From: Tetmemena sp. SeJ-2015
Taxonomy: Eukaryota > Ciliophora > Spirotrichea > Sporadotrichida > Oxytrichidae
Assembly (NCBI GenBank): GCA_027382625.1
Contig: JAJKFJ010023014.1
Location: 1 to 23,099, forward strand
DNA: 23,099 bases
Reading direction: 5' to 3'
Positions 1 through 9,224 of this stretch are shown piece after piece; within the stretch, counting starts at the first letter, position 1, and each line of letters starts with the position of its first letter. A program made the position numbers and the translations under genes. The notes beneath the pieces were generated by a model. It ran no database searches. It saw only the letters and a list, made by a program, of their open reading frames with translations, and was not told where the DNA came from.

Positions 1-345
1 CATGATTTGGGGATTCGTGCAAAAGGGGGATCTCAAGCCAGAAACTTTAATGAAAAATTTTTAAACCCCAGCCAGGGGCAACTGTCAGAGATTTCCCAAC
101 AGATTTGGTAAGAAAAAGAAAAAAAAATTGAGGAAGACGGTTGCAAGGAACGCAGGCTTTTTTCCCATAGAGACAAAATTTGGGTTTTCAAGGGTTCATT
201 TGCAGTGGACATTTGGTCTATATTTGCAATCATACTTAAATGCGATTTTAAAAACCAAGGAATACTACTAGTTTTAAAAGAAAAATTTGATCCCCAAATA
301 TAATTTCGCAACAAAATTGTAAGATAGCCCGGGGCATCAGAACCT
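1..345 (+). CDS. Partial unrecognised protein, 5' end cut by window edge
   Basis: Read from base 1 with TAA/TAG as Gln, the plus strand gives a protein-like stretch containing GIRAKGGSQARNFNEKFLN and, after a small intron, KTVARNAGFFPIETKFGFSR. The intron (108-132, 25 bp, GTAAGA to TTGAG) joins a split TGG codon and keeps the frame, which supports this strand. The family is not recognised and no motif is visible. The 5' end lies outside the window. The 3' end is unclear: the frame stays open and runs into homopolymer-rich DNA after about 345, and no convincing terminal TGA is seen. The opposite strand has a 93-codon standard-code ORF over the same bases; it reads through the polypyrimidine complement of the intron and looks like a shadow. 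Confidence 0.35.
108..132 (+). other. Small GT-AG intron in left-edge gene
   Basis: A 25-bp purine-rich interval begins GTAAGA and ends GAG. Removing it joins TG to G as a Trp codon and continues a protein-like frame on both sides. It resembles the other short introns in this window in length but is unusually purine-rich, so the call is tentative. Confidence 0.35.
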
Positions 346-1260
346 TTAAAAAAAAGTTAAGTAAAAAAGGGAAAAAAAATCAACCAACCTTTTTAAAACC
401 AAAAACACTCATTATCTGGGATAGAGGAAGCATTTAAAAAGGGTATAAAATTCAGAATATGAGGCAGACGTCAAGGCCCCTTTTCCAAAAAAATTAAATT
501 TTATTTAAAGGCTTAATTTAGAAATTAAAAATTTTAAATAAAAAATTTTTTAAAAAATTTTACCCCTTTTTTTAATAATTTTATTTTTGGGGGAACTTTT
601 TTAAAATATTCATCTAAAGGAAATAAAAATTTAAAAGAACCTTTTTTAAAAATTTAATTTAATTTAAAAAGTTTTTTGTTAAAAAATAAAAAAATTTAAA
701 TTAAATCCATTTTTTGGGGATATGAACAATTTCATATTAAATTTTAATATTTATTAAAAAAATTTTTTTAAATTTTTTAATTTAGTTTAGCTAAGATTTA
801 GCAAAATTTACATGATTTTCAATTGCTAATCGAGATTATTAGGGAAGCACACTTGAAGTGAACGAACAGTCATTAAAAGTACTAATGAGCTAAAGCAAAA
901 GAAGTTACATTTCATGGACTAAAATCAAAGAGAAGGATAAGTTCAAACCCAAAATTTAAGGTAAGTTTTAGCAAATAGCAGCCCAAAAAGTTTTACAAAA
1001 AACCTAAAGAGTCAAGGCTTGACTTAAAACTGAATATGCCCAAAAAAACCCAAATTTAAAAAATAATTTTTAAAAAAAAAAAAATTCTTTTAAAAAAAAC
1101 CCTTTAAAAAATTACTAAAATTTTGTTCCTTTTTAAAAAATTTTCATTTCAATTTTTTAAAAAAAAACTTTTTTCCCCCAAATTAAAAATTATAAAAATG
1201 AAAGAATAAAACATAAACTTAAACTTTAATGGTAAACAAAAAATTTTTTAAAAAATTATT
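345..1260. other. Homopolymer-rich AT tract, no gene seen
   Basis: This stretch is dominated by runs of A, T and sometimes C or G (blocks such as aattttttaaaaaatttt next to cccc or gggg), densest at about 480-780 and 1040-1260. No protein-like frame, intron or RNA gene is visible. The run-length texture differs from the AT-rich spacers elsewhere in the window, which are more mixed. It may be a low-complexity repeat or a poorly resolved assembly region. Confidence 0.5.
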
Positions 1261-2264
1261 TCATTATCTTATCAATTAAAGTAGATGACCACACATTTAA
1301 TTACTGAATATGTCAAGAAATAAACTAGAACATTTTAAAAATATATTGATCTTACAGATAGTAAAAGTAGAAAGCCTTTATTCCAGAAATTGCACTTATG
1401 AATTTAGGACTCGGCGTTTCTTTAAGATAAAGAAAGGTAGACCCTCATTAAGGAGATTTAAAGTAGAAATGGAGGTCTCTTCCCCTTTATATGCCTCTCT
1501 ATTTTAACTTAATGGAAACTTGGAACTGCCTATTGCGATGCAAAAATATTTCAAAGTAGGGGAGAATAGAAACGCCTTCTTTTATCTTAAAGGTCTATAT
1601 ATCTCACAGTCAATATCATTTTGAATCTGACCTGTATTCAAAATCTTTTAAAAAAATTACATATTTTATATAGAATTTTTGTCCTTATTTATTCTAAATA
1701 ATTAAATTCTTTCTCTTTTTTATTGATACCCCAAATAAATTAATTATTTTGAAGTAACTAAAAAATATATTTGTTCAACCCTAATTAATTTCAATTTATT
1801 AATTTTTAAAAATAATTTTTACTGGTACTAATTCAGTACAATAAGTGCTGTTTTAAGAAATTGATTATTATCTTTATTCCTAAAATTTTCCTTTACTTTA
1901 CTGGTACTACAATTAAAAATTTAAGGATGGAGCTTTAAATGCTAAATATAAATCAATTTTAGAATGAGAATGAGAAAGAGAATGAGATTTTTAAGGTATA
2001 AATGAAATAATCCGCTCCGAGACATCTGTTAGCTATAAGTGGTGAGATTATTAAACCCATTATAATTGTTATCTCTTAATTGATGTGGCTGTATATTTTA
2101 ATTAGAGAAATCATTGGCGAGCCAATTATATAGGGAGAATATGAATACATTATCTTGGATTTAGTAAATTTTTTGGGTAAATAAAATTGAAATACATTTT
2201 CTTTGAGAACTAATTATTATTTGGTACCCTTCTAATGACTAAACGAAGATGGTAAGGGAATGAC
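1261..2264. other. AT-rich spacer downstream of helicase gene
   Basis: No convincing gene is seen. A 65-codon standard-code ORF at 1310-1507 (plus) has no recognisable content and is treated as chance. The words ACTGGTACT occur twice (near 1821 and 1900), and a short (GAATGA)n-like purine tract lies at 1961-1987. The 3' flank of the minus-strand helicase gene ends at 2265. Confidence 0.4.
1961..1987 (+). repeat. Short GAATGA-type purine microsatellite
   Basis: About four imperfect copies of a GAATGA/GAAAGA unit lie in a row in otherwise mixed AT-rich DNA. No function is implied. Confidence 0.5.
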
Positions 2265-4906
2265 TCAGAAAAGTTTTCTGAAATCTTTTTCGCCAAGCAC
2301 TTATTTCAAGTGCTGGGATCTTATTTCATCATTATTTACTACCGATTGCTGGAGTGCCTCGATAAGTATCTTTGTGTTCCTCTTCTTGTAAACTACTTCG
2401 AGTAGTTTCTCTACATCGAATAGTTACTGCATCGAGAGTTTCTTCATTCCTTGGATGATCTAACTCTTCGACTAGTTGCTCACTGCCATGTACACTGATT
2501 GGAGGATACCTCTGGTTCTGGAGCTTCTGCCTCTCATCTATTAATACTGACTCTCAGAGTTTATGTTACATGAGATTATTACTTTTGCATCTTGTCTGAA
2601 TCTCGTATTGTAACCACAGCTTTCTTCCGGGCTGAGCATCAATACACCCGAATGCCATTACTAAATTTCATCTAAGTTTTCTATAGTTATTCCCCTCTTG
2701 AAGTTAGTCACACCTATCTACCGAATTATTTTTTCATACTTGTCATGTGTGTCCTTCTCGCAAAAGATAATGAGAGGAGTATGCTTCGCGTGCTTTTCTA
2801 TATACCTGATAGTGTTGTCTACTCTCTCTGATTGTTTTTTGAAAATTTCGATATCTCCTCCAAGGTCTTGTTGAATCCCTGATACAAATTCTACTTCACT
2901 TTGGAAACTGAGAATTTTAGTTTATCCAAGAGTTTTTTGAATGATTCTCTAAATTCCAGGATCGCAAGTTGCGCTGAATAGATAACATTGAGTTAGAGTC
3001 AAGTCCCATATTCCAAATACTTTTGCTTAAAAGACTTTGAATGGGTGTGTAGTGATTATCTAGTCATACTCGTCTACTATTACAATTTCATGAGTGTTCT
3101 TTTACCCATAAAAATTTTCTATGGTTTCAATGCTTAAATTGATTCCAAGTGGAAGTAGCTATCGCTGCGCTTATGTTTTCAAGATATCGTTGAGCACCAA
3201 GATGAGGACTTTCTTCCCTCGTTACTTCCAGTACTCAGCTATCATACTTATGATCCATGTTTTACCTGATTGCTATGGCTGCCAAACGCAAGGTTGGCAG
3301 GTCCGATATTATTAAGCGGGAGAAGCTGCTCTAGAATATTTTGGATTTCAATCTAGTCATCAATGCTCTCAAACTTTTGCATGTAATGCTTTCTCTTTTG
3401 AGCGACTGCTGCTTTATTTGAGAAACTAAAATCAATTTCTTCTTCAAATATCATTTTGTTTTCTTCTCTATTCTAACATTCTTCCAACTTCTTTGACGAA
3501 CTCTATGAAGTACGCTTGGTGATTTCTCTCATCCAGTTTTATTCATCCAATTCGAATACATTAACAATATCTTGTTTTGAGAAGTCCTTGATAGATTGTA
3601 GGATAAGCAGGCATCGCTCGAGAGGAAGCTTGATATGATCCTTCTTGTTTATGAGAGAAAACAGTATGTCTCTGCATCTTAGCAGTTCAAGTAGTTCATC
3701 GAAGATAACATAAGGGTCTGAAAGCACTTAGACTTTTGAAATGAATTCAATAAGAACCTGCTTAGATTTCTGAGAGCAATCCATAAGTTTTTTTATGAAA
3801 CCAGGCCAGAAGAAATTTTTAGGGTTCTATGAAATCAACTCAGACTCTATCGCATTAAAGCCAAGCTCTTTAATGTATTGCTCTATTGAAGCAGAGTGTT
3901 ATTCAAGTTGAGTATTTTCTCTAAGCATCAGAGGTTAATATTCTACGAGAAGACCAATGAAGTGTGGGTTGTACAGAATGTCATTATCTTGCAAGTATCT
4001 GTTAAGGGTGAGTATCATTTACTTAAAAATTTCTTGTTGAGCATCACCTATCTTTTCTGAAATTTTAGTTGAGTTCAGAAATGGATAGAGAGTATAGTAT
4101 AAAGTTTATCCTTCATGTGGAAGAGTTGTCAATGTCTTCGACATTCGGAAGTGAATGTTGAGTACTTAATTAAAGTTCAACTTTTTCAGTTCGAAACTTA
4201 ATGAGTCCAACTCTCTATTCTTGAAAAGCTTGTCCAACTTTTCTTACTCGAGGCTGATTTGGTATTCTTGGCAGTGAAGCATGAGTTGAGGGTTCTCATT
4301 GAATTTTTCAATGATTTATTTTTGAACTTGAAGTTTAAGTTCCATCTCTAGGTCATTGTAGTTTTCCAAGATAAATTTAGAGACTTTTATCTACTGGAGT
4401 TACATTTCAGGGTTTTGAATAGAAGATGCGTCGAGAGTTGACTTTTCTAGTTTATCTTTTTAGCCATCCTCTTTTTATTACTCCTGATAGAAATTGGAGA
4501 GATAGTTAATGAGCTCATCATCATCCTCTTACATCAAGCTGAAGGAATGACCTTTTCTATTAAGCTTTTACCTTTTGACTCTGATGAACTCCCTTATCTC
4601 ATCAGACTCGTATTGAGAGAGAGGTAATTTTTTTAGAGAGGTGTGATGTTGAATCTCCTTCATGGTCAGCTTGAAACCCTTTGTGATTTTTTTGAGAACA
4701 GTTGTTGCTTCATCCATCCACTCGCCAATCATAAAACTCTTTAGTCTCTAAAAAATAATTCATAAATTATAGATACTTACTTCGCTCCCAGCAATTGAGT
4801 TTTTGAGTTGCTTGGATGGCAACTTGTTTGCTAAGTTTAGTAGTATGTTTTGTCTTCATCTCGCTGGCTACCAATATCTACGTCATTCTTCATATCGAGA
4901 TGTCAT
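2265..4906 (-). CDS. SF2 helicase-like / SecA-DEAD-like ATPase, two exons, one frame break
   Basis: The start ATG (4904-4906) opens exon 1 (42 codons), which includes WRRYWQPARWRQN with two TGA as Trp and one TAG as Gln. A 33-bp intron (4748-4780) follows and exon 2 runs to TGA at 2265-2267, about 870 residues in all. The first 500 residues are helical, charged and Gln-rich with no motif recognised. Helicase motifs follow: SGKTW (Walker A, near residue 536), VIVDEYD (motif II, 3063-3074), LFSAT (motif III, near 2970) and QQMRGRSSRTRG (motif VI, 2508-2543). This is an SF2 helicase layout; the motif VI region with CGYNTRFRQDAKVIIS recalls SecA-like DEAD proteins expanded in ciliates, from memory only. 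The frame moves by one base just before Walker A (about 3267-3290), so either a base is missing or the gene is broken. It is divergent from the BRCT-like gene. Confidence 0.72.
4748..4780 (-). other. 33-bp GT-AG intron in helicase-like gene
   Basis: On the minus strand the interval starts GTAAGTATC and ends TTTTTTAG. It separates an in-frame exon 1 ending in GGG AGC GAA from exon 2 beginning AGA CTA AAG. The AT-rich body, strong donor and frame continuity make this the clearest intron in the window. Confidence 0.8.
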
Positions 4907-5350
4907 CGCTGTTCGAAGACTTCGTTTCCCTTGTCATTATTGGATTAAATATAAGTTATTATTAAATACTATTATCAATTAATCTACAACTATCATTAAA
5001 ATCACTGTGATTAAATAATCACAGTCCCAAACTACAATTTTCTTAGATCAGAAATCAATATAAAAGGCCTTTCAGAGTCAGAGGAAAAATCACAAAAAAT
5101 ACAGAATAATCACAATTAATCACAAAAACTTGATAAAAGGAAAAAATTCACAAGTAGTCTAATAAAAAATCACAAGCTCAATTTTTCAATTTCGATTCAA
5201 ATAAAAGCAGAGAATAAAATCTATCCATTCATACCCTATTAGAGCAGCTCATTTAAGTTAAATCAAAGCCATTTACATATATGAACTCTGCACCATGGCG
5301 TTAATATAATAATCTTTCATTAGAATAAATAAACGTTCAGTTCTAACAAT
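4907..5350. promoter_or_regulatory. Bidirectional spacer with clustered ATCACA motifs
   Basis: This 444-bp gap separates the divergent helicase-like and BRCT-like start codons, so it must hold the upstream signals of both. It contains a near-palindrome AATCACTGTGATT at 5000-5012. ATCACA begins at 5018, 5089, 5109, 5119 and 5169, and a TTCACA at 5147. All lie in one orientation within about 175 bp. A shared motif cluster in a divergent promoter fits a transcription-factor site array, but that is inference; no TATA-like box can be singled out in DNA this AT-rich. Confidence 0.4.
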
Positions 5351-6203
5351 ATGGAATCTTCGAAAAAGAAAAACTTGGACAGAGTTTGCGAAGCAATGCT
5401 CATTTGAGGATCGATTTTGACGAGAGCTTAAATTGAGGAGTTGGATACCCTCAAGAACTCTCTTGGGTCGTTTTTAATCAGAAGCATTGATCTCTATGTC
5501 AATTATACATTACTTCTTAACCGAAATACCGTAAACAAATATTTGGTTTTCTAAACTTGTAATGTTTAGTGAGTTTACTACATGCACGTCGATGGTGTGA
5601 ACCGAGTGGATACTTTCAAGGCAAGATACTCATATGGGTAGACAAAACGTACTTCTAAAAGATGTCCGAGGTCAAGTATGACCAAGTGCCTAAAATATGA
5701 TGAAGCTCTTCAGGTCCGTCAGTGATTCAGGGAATTAGAGACGATGCAGAACTGCTGAGGTTCCTTCCAGATATGGATGAGAAGTAGAAACCAATCGATA
5801 GGTAATACTTCTTCAATGTCGTCAACACCCTCCAGCCAGACTACCTCACACACATTGTCAAGAGCACTTAAGAAAAGAGGAATGCAGCCTCCAGTGATGC
5901 TGCGAAGAGCGATTTCATTCTAATTTCAGATGAATGGCTTTCTCAACTTACAAGCCATCCTTTCATCTCAAGTAAAAATATTCTTAAATTACTTAAACAT
6001 ATTTTACAGAGAAAAACGGCAGAGCCCTCTAGCTCATGAAACAATCAGCTAAAGTGTTCAAGGCCAGAAGATAGAAGCAGAACCCACCTCCAGTTACCTC
6101 ACTGAAGAAATTCAAGAATGTTGATGGCCCTGGCTCAGCTTTGAAGAACTTTCATTAATCCAATGTTCTATTGATTGATGCAAACAGCTCACAAACGCTC
6201 TGA
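5351..6203 (+). CDS. Tandem BRCT-domain-like protein, two exons, one frame break
   Basis: The ATG at 5351 opens a Lys-rich start (MESSKKKN). The first repeat-like segment reads LIWGSILTRAQIEELDTLKN, then SLGSFL, VNYTLLLNRNTVNKYLV and QWVYYMHV, matching the strand-helix order of a BRCT fold. The frame then changes by one base near 5614-5617, at a TTT run. A second segment begins with GKILIWVDKTYF and includes FNVVNTLQPDYLTHIV and SDFILISDEWLSQL, again BRCT-like. A 38-bp intron (5972-6009) leads to a basic tail ending at TGA 6201-6203, about 270 residues. TGA is Trp early in the gene (LIWGS, IWWSS). BRCT pairs usually bind phosphoproteins in DNA repair or chromatin work; that role is inferred. 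An alternative 38-bp intron at 5569-5606 would also fix the frame but removes the end of the first BRCT-like unit. Confidence 0.55.
5972..6009 (+). other. 38-bp GT-AG intron in BRCT-like gene
   Basis: The interval starts GTAAAAATA and ends ATTTTACAG, is almost pure A/T, and joins a split Lys codon (A + AG) so that HPFIS runs into KKNGRALQLMK. It fits the size class of the other introns here. Confidence 0.7.
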
Positions 6204-6299
6204 ATAAAATTAGGAGGGACCTAAATAAAATCTTTCCAAAATGAAATTTAATATTTGAATTAATTTCAATTAAGAGTATTTCCTAATAATTATACTTAT

Positions 6300-7210
6300 T
6301 CACAGGCAAACTACCTCGAAACAACTCTGTTCATCTATCTCGGCACATAGTGAATGACTGTTGTAATGAGGCCTTCCTTGCATTTGATCTTACTCATTCT
6401 TTGAGACGTGTCTTGGTAAACTTAATCCTTTGTGATTAATTCTTTCAACAGAGAGAGAAGATCTCTCAATTGGAATCATGATACTGAGCGAGAGGTAGGG
6501 CGGCCGGACCCGTAATAATAAGTTCGAATTGAGAAATCACTGCAGAGTTCTTTAATTCGCTTACTGTGATGGACTCTTAGATTGTCAAGCATGATAGTTA
6601 ATTTTCTATCTTTGAATATCTCTTGCACCCCAAGGATGAAGTCGTAAAATTTCTCAGTGTCAATTGATCTGTCATGAATGTAAAACATTTCAAGTCCTTT
6701 AGATGCCGAGATTCCACAAACTACTGCTAAGCTCTACTAAGACTAGAGCTTATCTTTAATTTTTATATTAGTATTTCTGTTGCTATAATCTAGTCTTAGT
6801 CTTGTTGCTATTGTGAACATCACTTCATCAACATACAGAAGTTCTCATTTATTGTCAATAGCACTCTGTATTTTCTAAAGCATTTCTTGTTCAAGGAACT
6901 TAATCTTTTCTTGTTGAGTAGGAGTTGAATACTTTAGAGTGACAATTGATTTTCTCTTGATATTATTACGTTGATAAATTTATCTAAGGCATGAAGGTGA
7001 GATGAAAAGATTAGGAAATTTTCTGTGGAACATCACACATCTCTCAGCTATACTCATTCCACATTGCTATTCAAGGGTTTCTTGAGAAATTAGATACTCC
7101 TTGTGCTCGTCTTTAATTGTTATTCCTTACGAATTATCAAGAGCCGTTTAATTTAGTTAGCATCGCAATAGTTTAGTTAATAGTGCTATCAAGACATTAT
7201 TTCTTCTCAT
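6300..7210 (-). CDS. DDE transposase, IS630/Tc1-mariner type, one frame break
   Basis: Read with TAA/TAG as Gln and TGA as Trp, the minus strand gives a helix-rich N-terminal part (TLEQQCGMSIAERCVMFHR), then WELLYVDEVMFT with the first catalytic Asp at 6827-6829. Next comes IMLDNLRVHHSKRIKEL with the second Asp at 6584-6586, the DDE_3 pattern. After RTYYYG the frame changes by one base at a GGG run (about 6507-6510), giving LPLAQYHDSNWE, where the Glu at 6463-6465 could be the third acidic residue. The Asp-Glu gap would be about 39 residues rather than the usual 34, so this residue is uncertain. The ATG at 7208-7210 is the chosen start, though the frame is open upstream. The 3' end is not fixed; it lies tail-to-tail with the BRCT-like gene. 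No terminal inverted repeats were found around it. Confidence 0.7.
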
Positions 7211-7234
7211 TCAGAATTTTAGGGTGTTGTTAAT

Positions 7235-7560
7235 TCAGTTTAGCTTGCCTATCCAAGCTGTAGCTGAAGAAATTGAATAACTCTCTTTTTAAGGACGGTC
7301 AAAGTTTTTTATCTCTTTAGCTTGTTGAGGGATCAATCATCGCTCTGCAGTTATTAAATATCAGAAAAAAAGGAAACTGTAGAGGGAACTTGACAGATAG
7401 TTTCTGCCCGAATGATACCTGAACTTTAAGGTAAGCAAATTACAAGAAGAAACAACTAAAAATATTTAGGAACTTGTATAGCAAGGGATTGAGAATATAA
7501 ATTACAAAGTTTAAAAGCAGTAAGCTGTGTTTATCTAAAGGAAAACTATAAATTGATTTC
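7235..7560 (+). CDS. Possible exons of an unrecognised plus-strand gene
   Basis: Two intron-like intervals suggest plus-strand exons here: GTCAAAG to CTCTTTAG (7298-7320, 23 bp) and GTAAGCAAA to ATATTTAG (39 bp, about 7432-7470). With both removed, one frame reads QAVAEEIEQLSFQGR, then LLRDQSSLCSYQISEKKE and ARMIPELQG. Another frame, RELDRQFLPEWYLNFK followed by ELVQQGIENINYKVQKQQAV, is also protein-like across the second intron, so the frame is not settled. The 5' part overlaps, on the other strand, the open frame upstream of the transposase start. No start codon, family or end can be named. Confidence 0.25.
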
Positions 7561-7599
7561 CTAACTCTTTATTAAAAATTGCCACCCGGGCTAGAGATA

Positions 7600-7968
7600 C
7601 TATTTTAGACAAATTATTCATTTACTTTAAATGAAGCTTAAAGCTTTATAAAGAGCAGTCAAATATTTTCTTAATATCAGCTTAGCTAATTCATAGTCTA
7701 TTTCTATCATGTTTAAAGAAAAAAATTAAATGAAATGAACTCTGAGTATTCTTTTTATCGCTAGCTTAAAAGTATGTTTATTTGATTTAAAGTAAGATAA
7801 CATATTAAAATCAAAAATTTGCAAGGAGGTACTTTTAAAGGTCTAAACTTAGGAATTAATTTCTTTGTTTAAAATTTATATTTAAATAAACTTTATATAT
7901 ATAAGTAGATAGTATTATAAGAATGAATAAAGATTTTAATCCTGATTATTTGCATACATTTAAATTAT
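7600..7968. other. AT-rich spacer
   Basis: No gene, intron or repeat that I can support. It lies between the possible plus-strand exons and a small palindromic repeat. Confidence 0.4.
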
Positions 7969-8131
7969 CATTCCGCAATGCGGAAATTTTGATTTATGAT
8001 AAAAAGTGCGGATCCGATATGGCGGGAATGCAACAATTTTAAAACGTTTTTCTAGTTCTATACATACTTAGATGATGAGATAATGTAATTTTTTATAAAA
8101 AAAAGGGCGGAATCCGCATATGCGGAATGCG
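7969..8131. repeat. Small inverted-repeat element with GC palindromes
   Basis: The left end reads CATTCCGCAATGCGGAAA and the right end, reverse-complemented, reads CATTCCGCATATGCGGAT. Each end is itself a near-palindrome (CCGCAATGCGG, CCGCATATGCGG). A third related word, GTGCGGATCCG, lies between them near 8006. The GC-rich words stand out sharply in DNA that is otherwise almost all A/T. The 163-bp unit could be a short MITE-like element or a protein-binding array; no target duplication was identified. Confidence 0.5.
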
Positions 8132-8690
8132 ATTTTTACATTTATGAATCTATAAAACTTAGGAATAGAATGTTTTATATTTCAAAAAACATAAATTAAT
8201 AAATAAATAATTATGCTCTTTTTCATTGTAATACTAAACTAAGAGACCACATATAAATGATCAAAACATTATGAAAATATATTACATTGTAGTTTTATAC
8301 TGTTAATTAGAAAATTATTACACGATATATTTTTGAGTTAGAAGTCTATTGCTTCAGAAATAATTGATAAACATAGAATTCATAAAATATATTATCTTAC
8401 CTTAAAGGAGACAGGGCCTAAATTGCTAGTCATAGAAATAACTTGTTTGAGAAAAAATTTAATGTAATTATTTAATTTATTTCAGTCATCAGATCAAGAA
8501 ATCAATTTCGTCCAAGATTTATATTAAAAAATTATTAATCTTCCCAAATTTCTACAAGTCTTTACAATTTGTAATTAGAAGCAAGAAAAAAATTGAGTTT
8601 TCTTTCTTGTTGAGTGATTTATATCAGATAAATTACTCTTTAAATTTAGACTTAAATTAATTTAAATGCTATAACTGCAACGTTCTTCAT
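8132..8690. other. AT-rich spacer, nothing supported
   Basis: This is about 560 bp of mixed A/T sequence without protein-like reading, a clear intron, or repeats that I could match elsewhere in the window. Confidence 0.45.
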
Positions 8691-9050
8691 CAAACAAATA
8701 AAAACAAACTTGAAAGCTGACCTCGGAGGAGGCACAGTGTGTTTGCCGACAAGTAAGGTTTCCTCACGCCATTATTAACAGAGACTCATCTTTGTAGCAA
8801 GAGGCTGATTGAGTTTTAAAAAATATGCATTTCCATAATTAGCCGCTACTTTTTGAACATCATCAGCAACAAAGTCTCTGCTACTCGACGGCAATAACAA
8901 AACTCTCTAAGACTAATAAACATTTAAAAGGATATTATACCCTCATCTAAACTAAAAACAGGCTTTGGAGCAGGACTACAAAAAATATAAAGCCTTAGAC
9001 TAAAGAGGTATTCACTAAGCATTCGTGATAGCTGAGCTTGCTTCGTCGTT
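8690..9050 (-). CDS. Unrecognised coding exon
   Basis: One minus-strand frame is strongly protein-like: GYNILLNVYQS, then RVLLLPSSSRDFVADDVQKV, AANYGNAYFLKLNQPLATKM, SLCQQWREETLLVGKH and TVPPPRSAFKF. It has few reassigned stops and balanced amino-acid use, unlike the two other minus frames and the plus frames. I do not recognise the family and see no membrane segment or catalytic motif. Start, end and splice sites are not defined. It may belong to the same gene as the coding stretch at 9225-9725, since both are on the minus strand with only AT-rich DNA between them. Confidence 0.35.
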
Positions 9051-9224
9051 GCATTCCTCTTAAATCTAAATTACATAATGCTTTTCAAACTATCTCTATT
9101 TTTACATATATTAGCACTTTTCTCTTGAATTATAATCATTTGAATTAGGTTTTGCTTACCTTTGACAATGTAATCATATTCAATCTATGGTTATTAATTA
9201 TACCTACCTATTAAAAGGGCTTAC

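Noticed and set aside
33..314. 93-cod standard-code ORF on the minus strand
   Set aside because: It reads through the polypyrimidine complement of a probable plus-strand intron, and the plus strand gives a better protein reading under the reassigned code.
1310..1507. 65-codon plus ORF
   Set aside because: No recognisable content, no intron or conserved motif, AT-driven residues; consistent with chance.
3121..3315. 64-codon plus ORF
   Set aside because: Antisense shadow of the helicase-like gene around its Walker A region.
5569..5606. Possible 38-bp GTGAGT...CCGAG intron in the BRCT-like gene
   Set aside because: It would restore the frame, but the acceptor is weak, the body is GC-rich compared with the other introns, and it removes the end of the first BRCT-like unit. 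A one-base indel at TTT is simpler.
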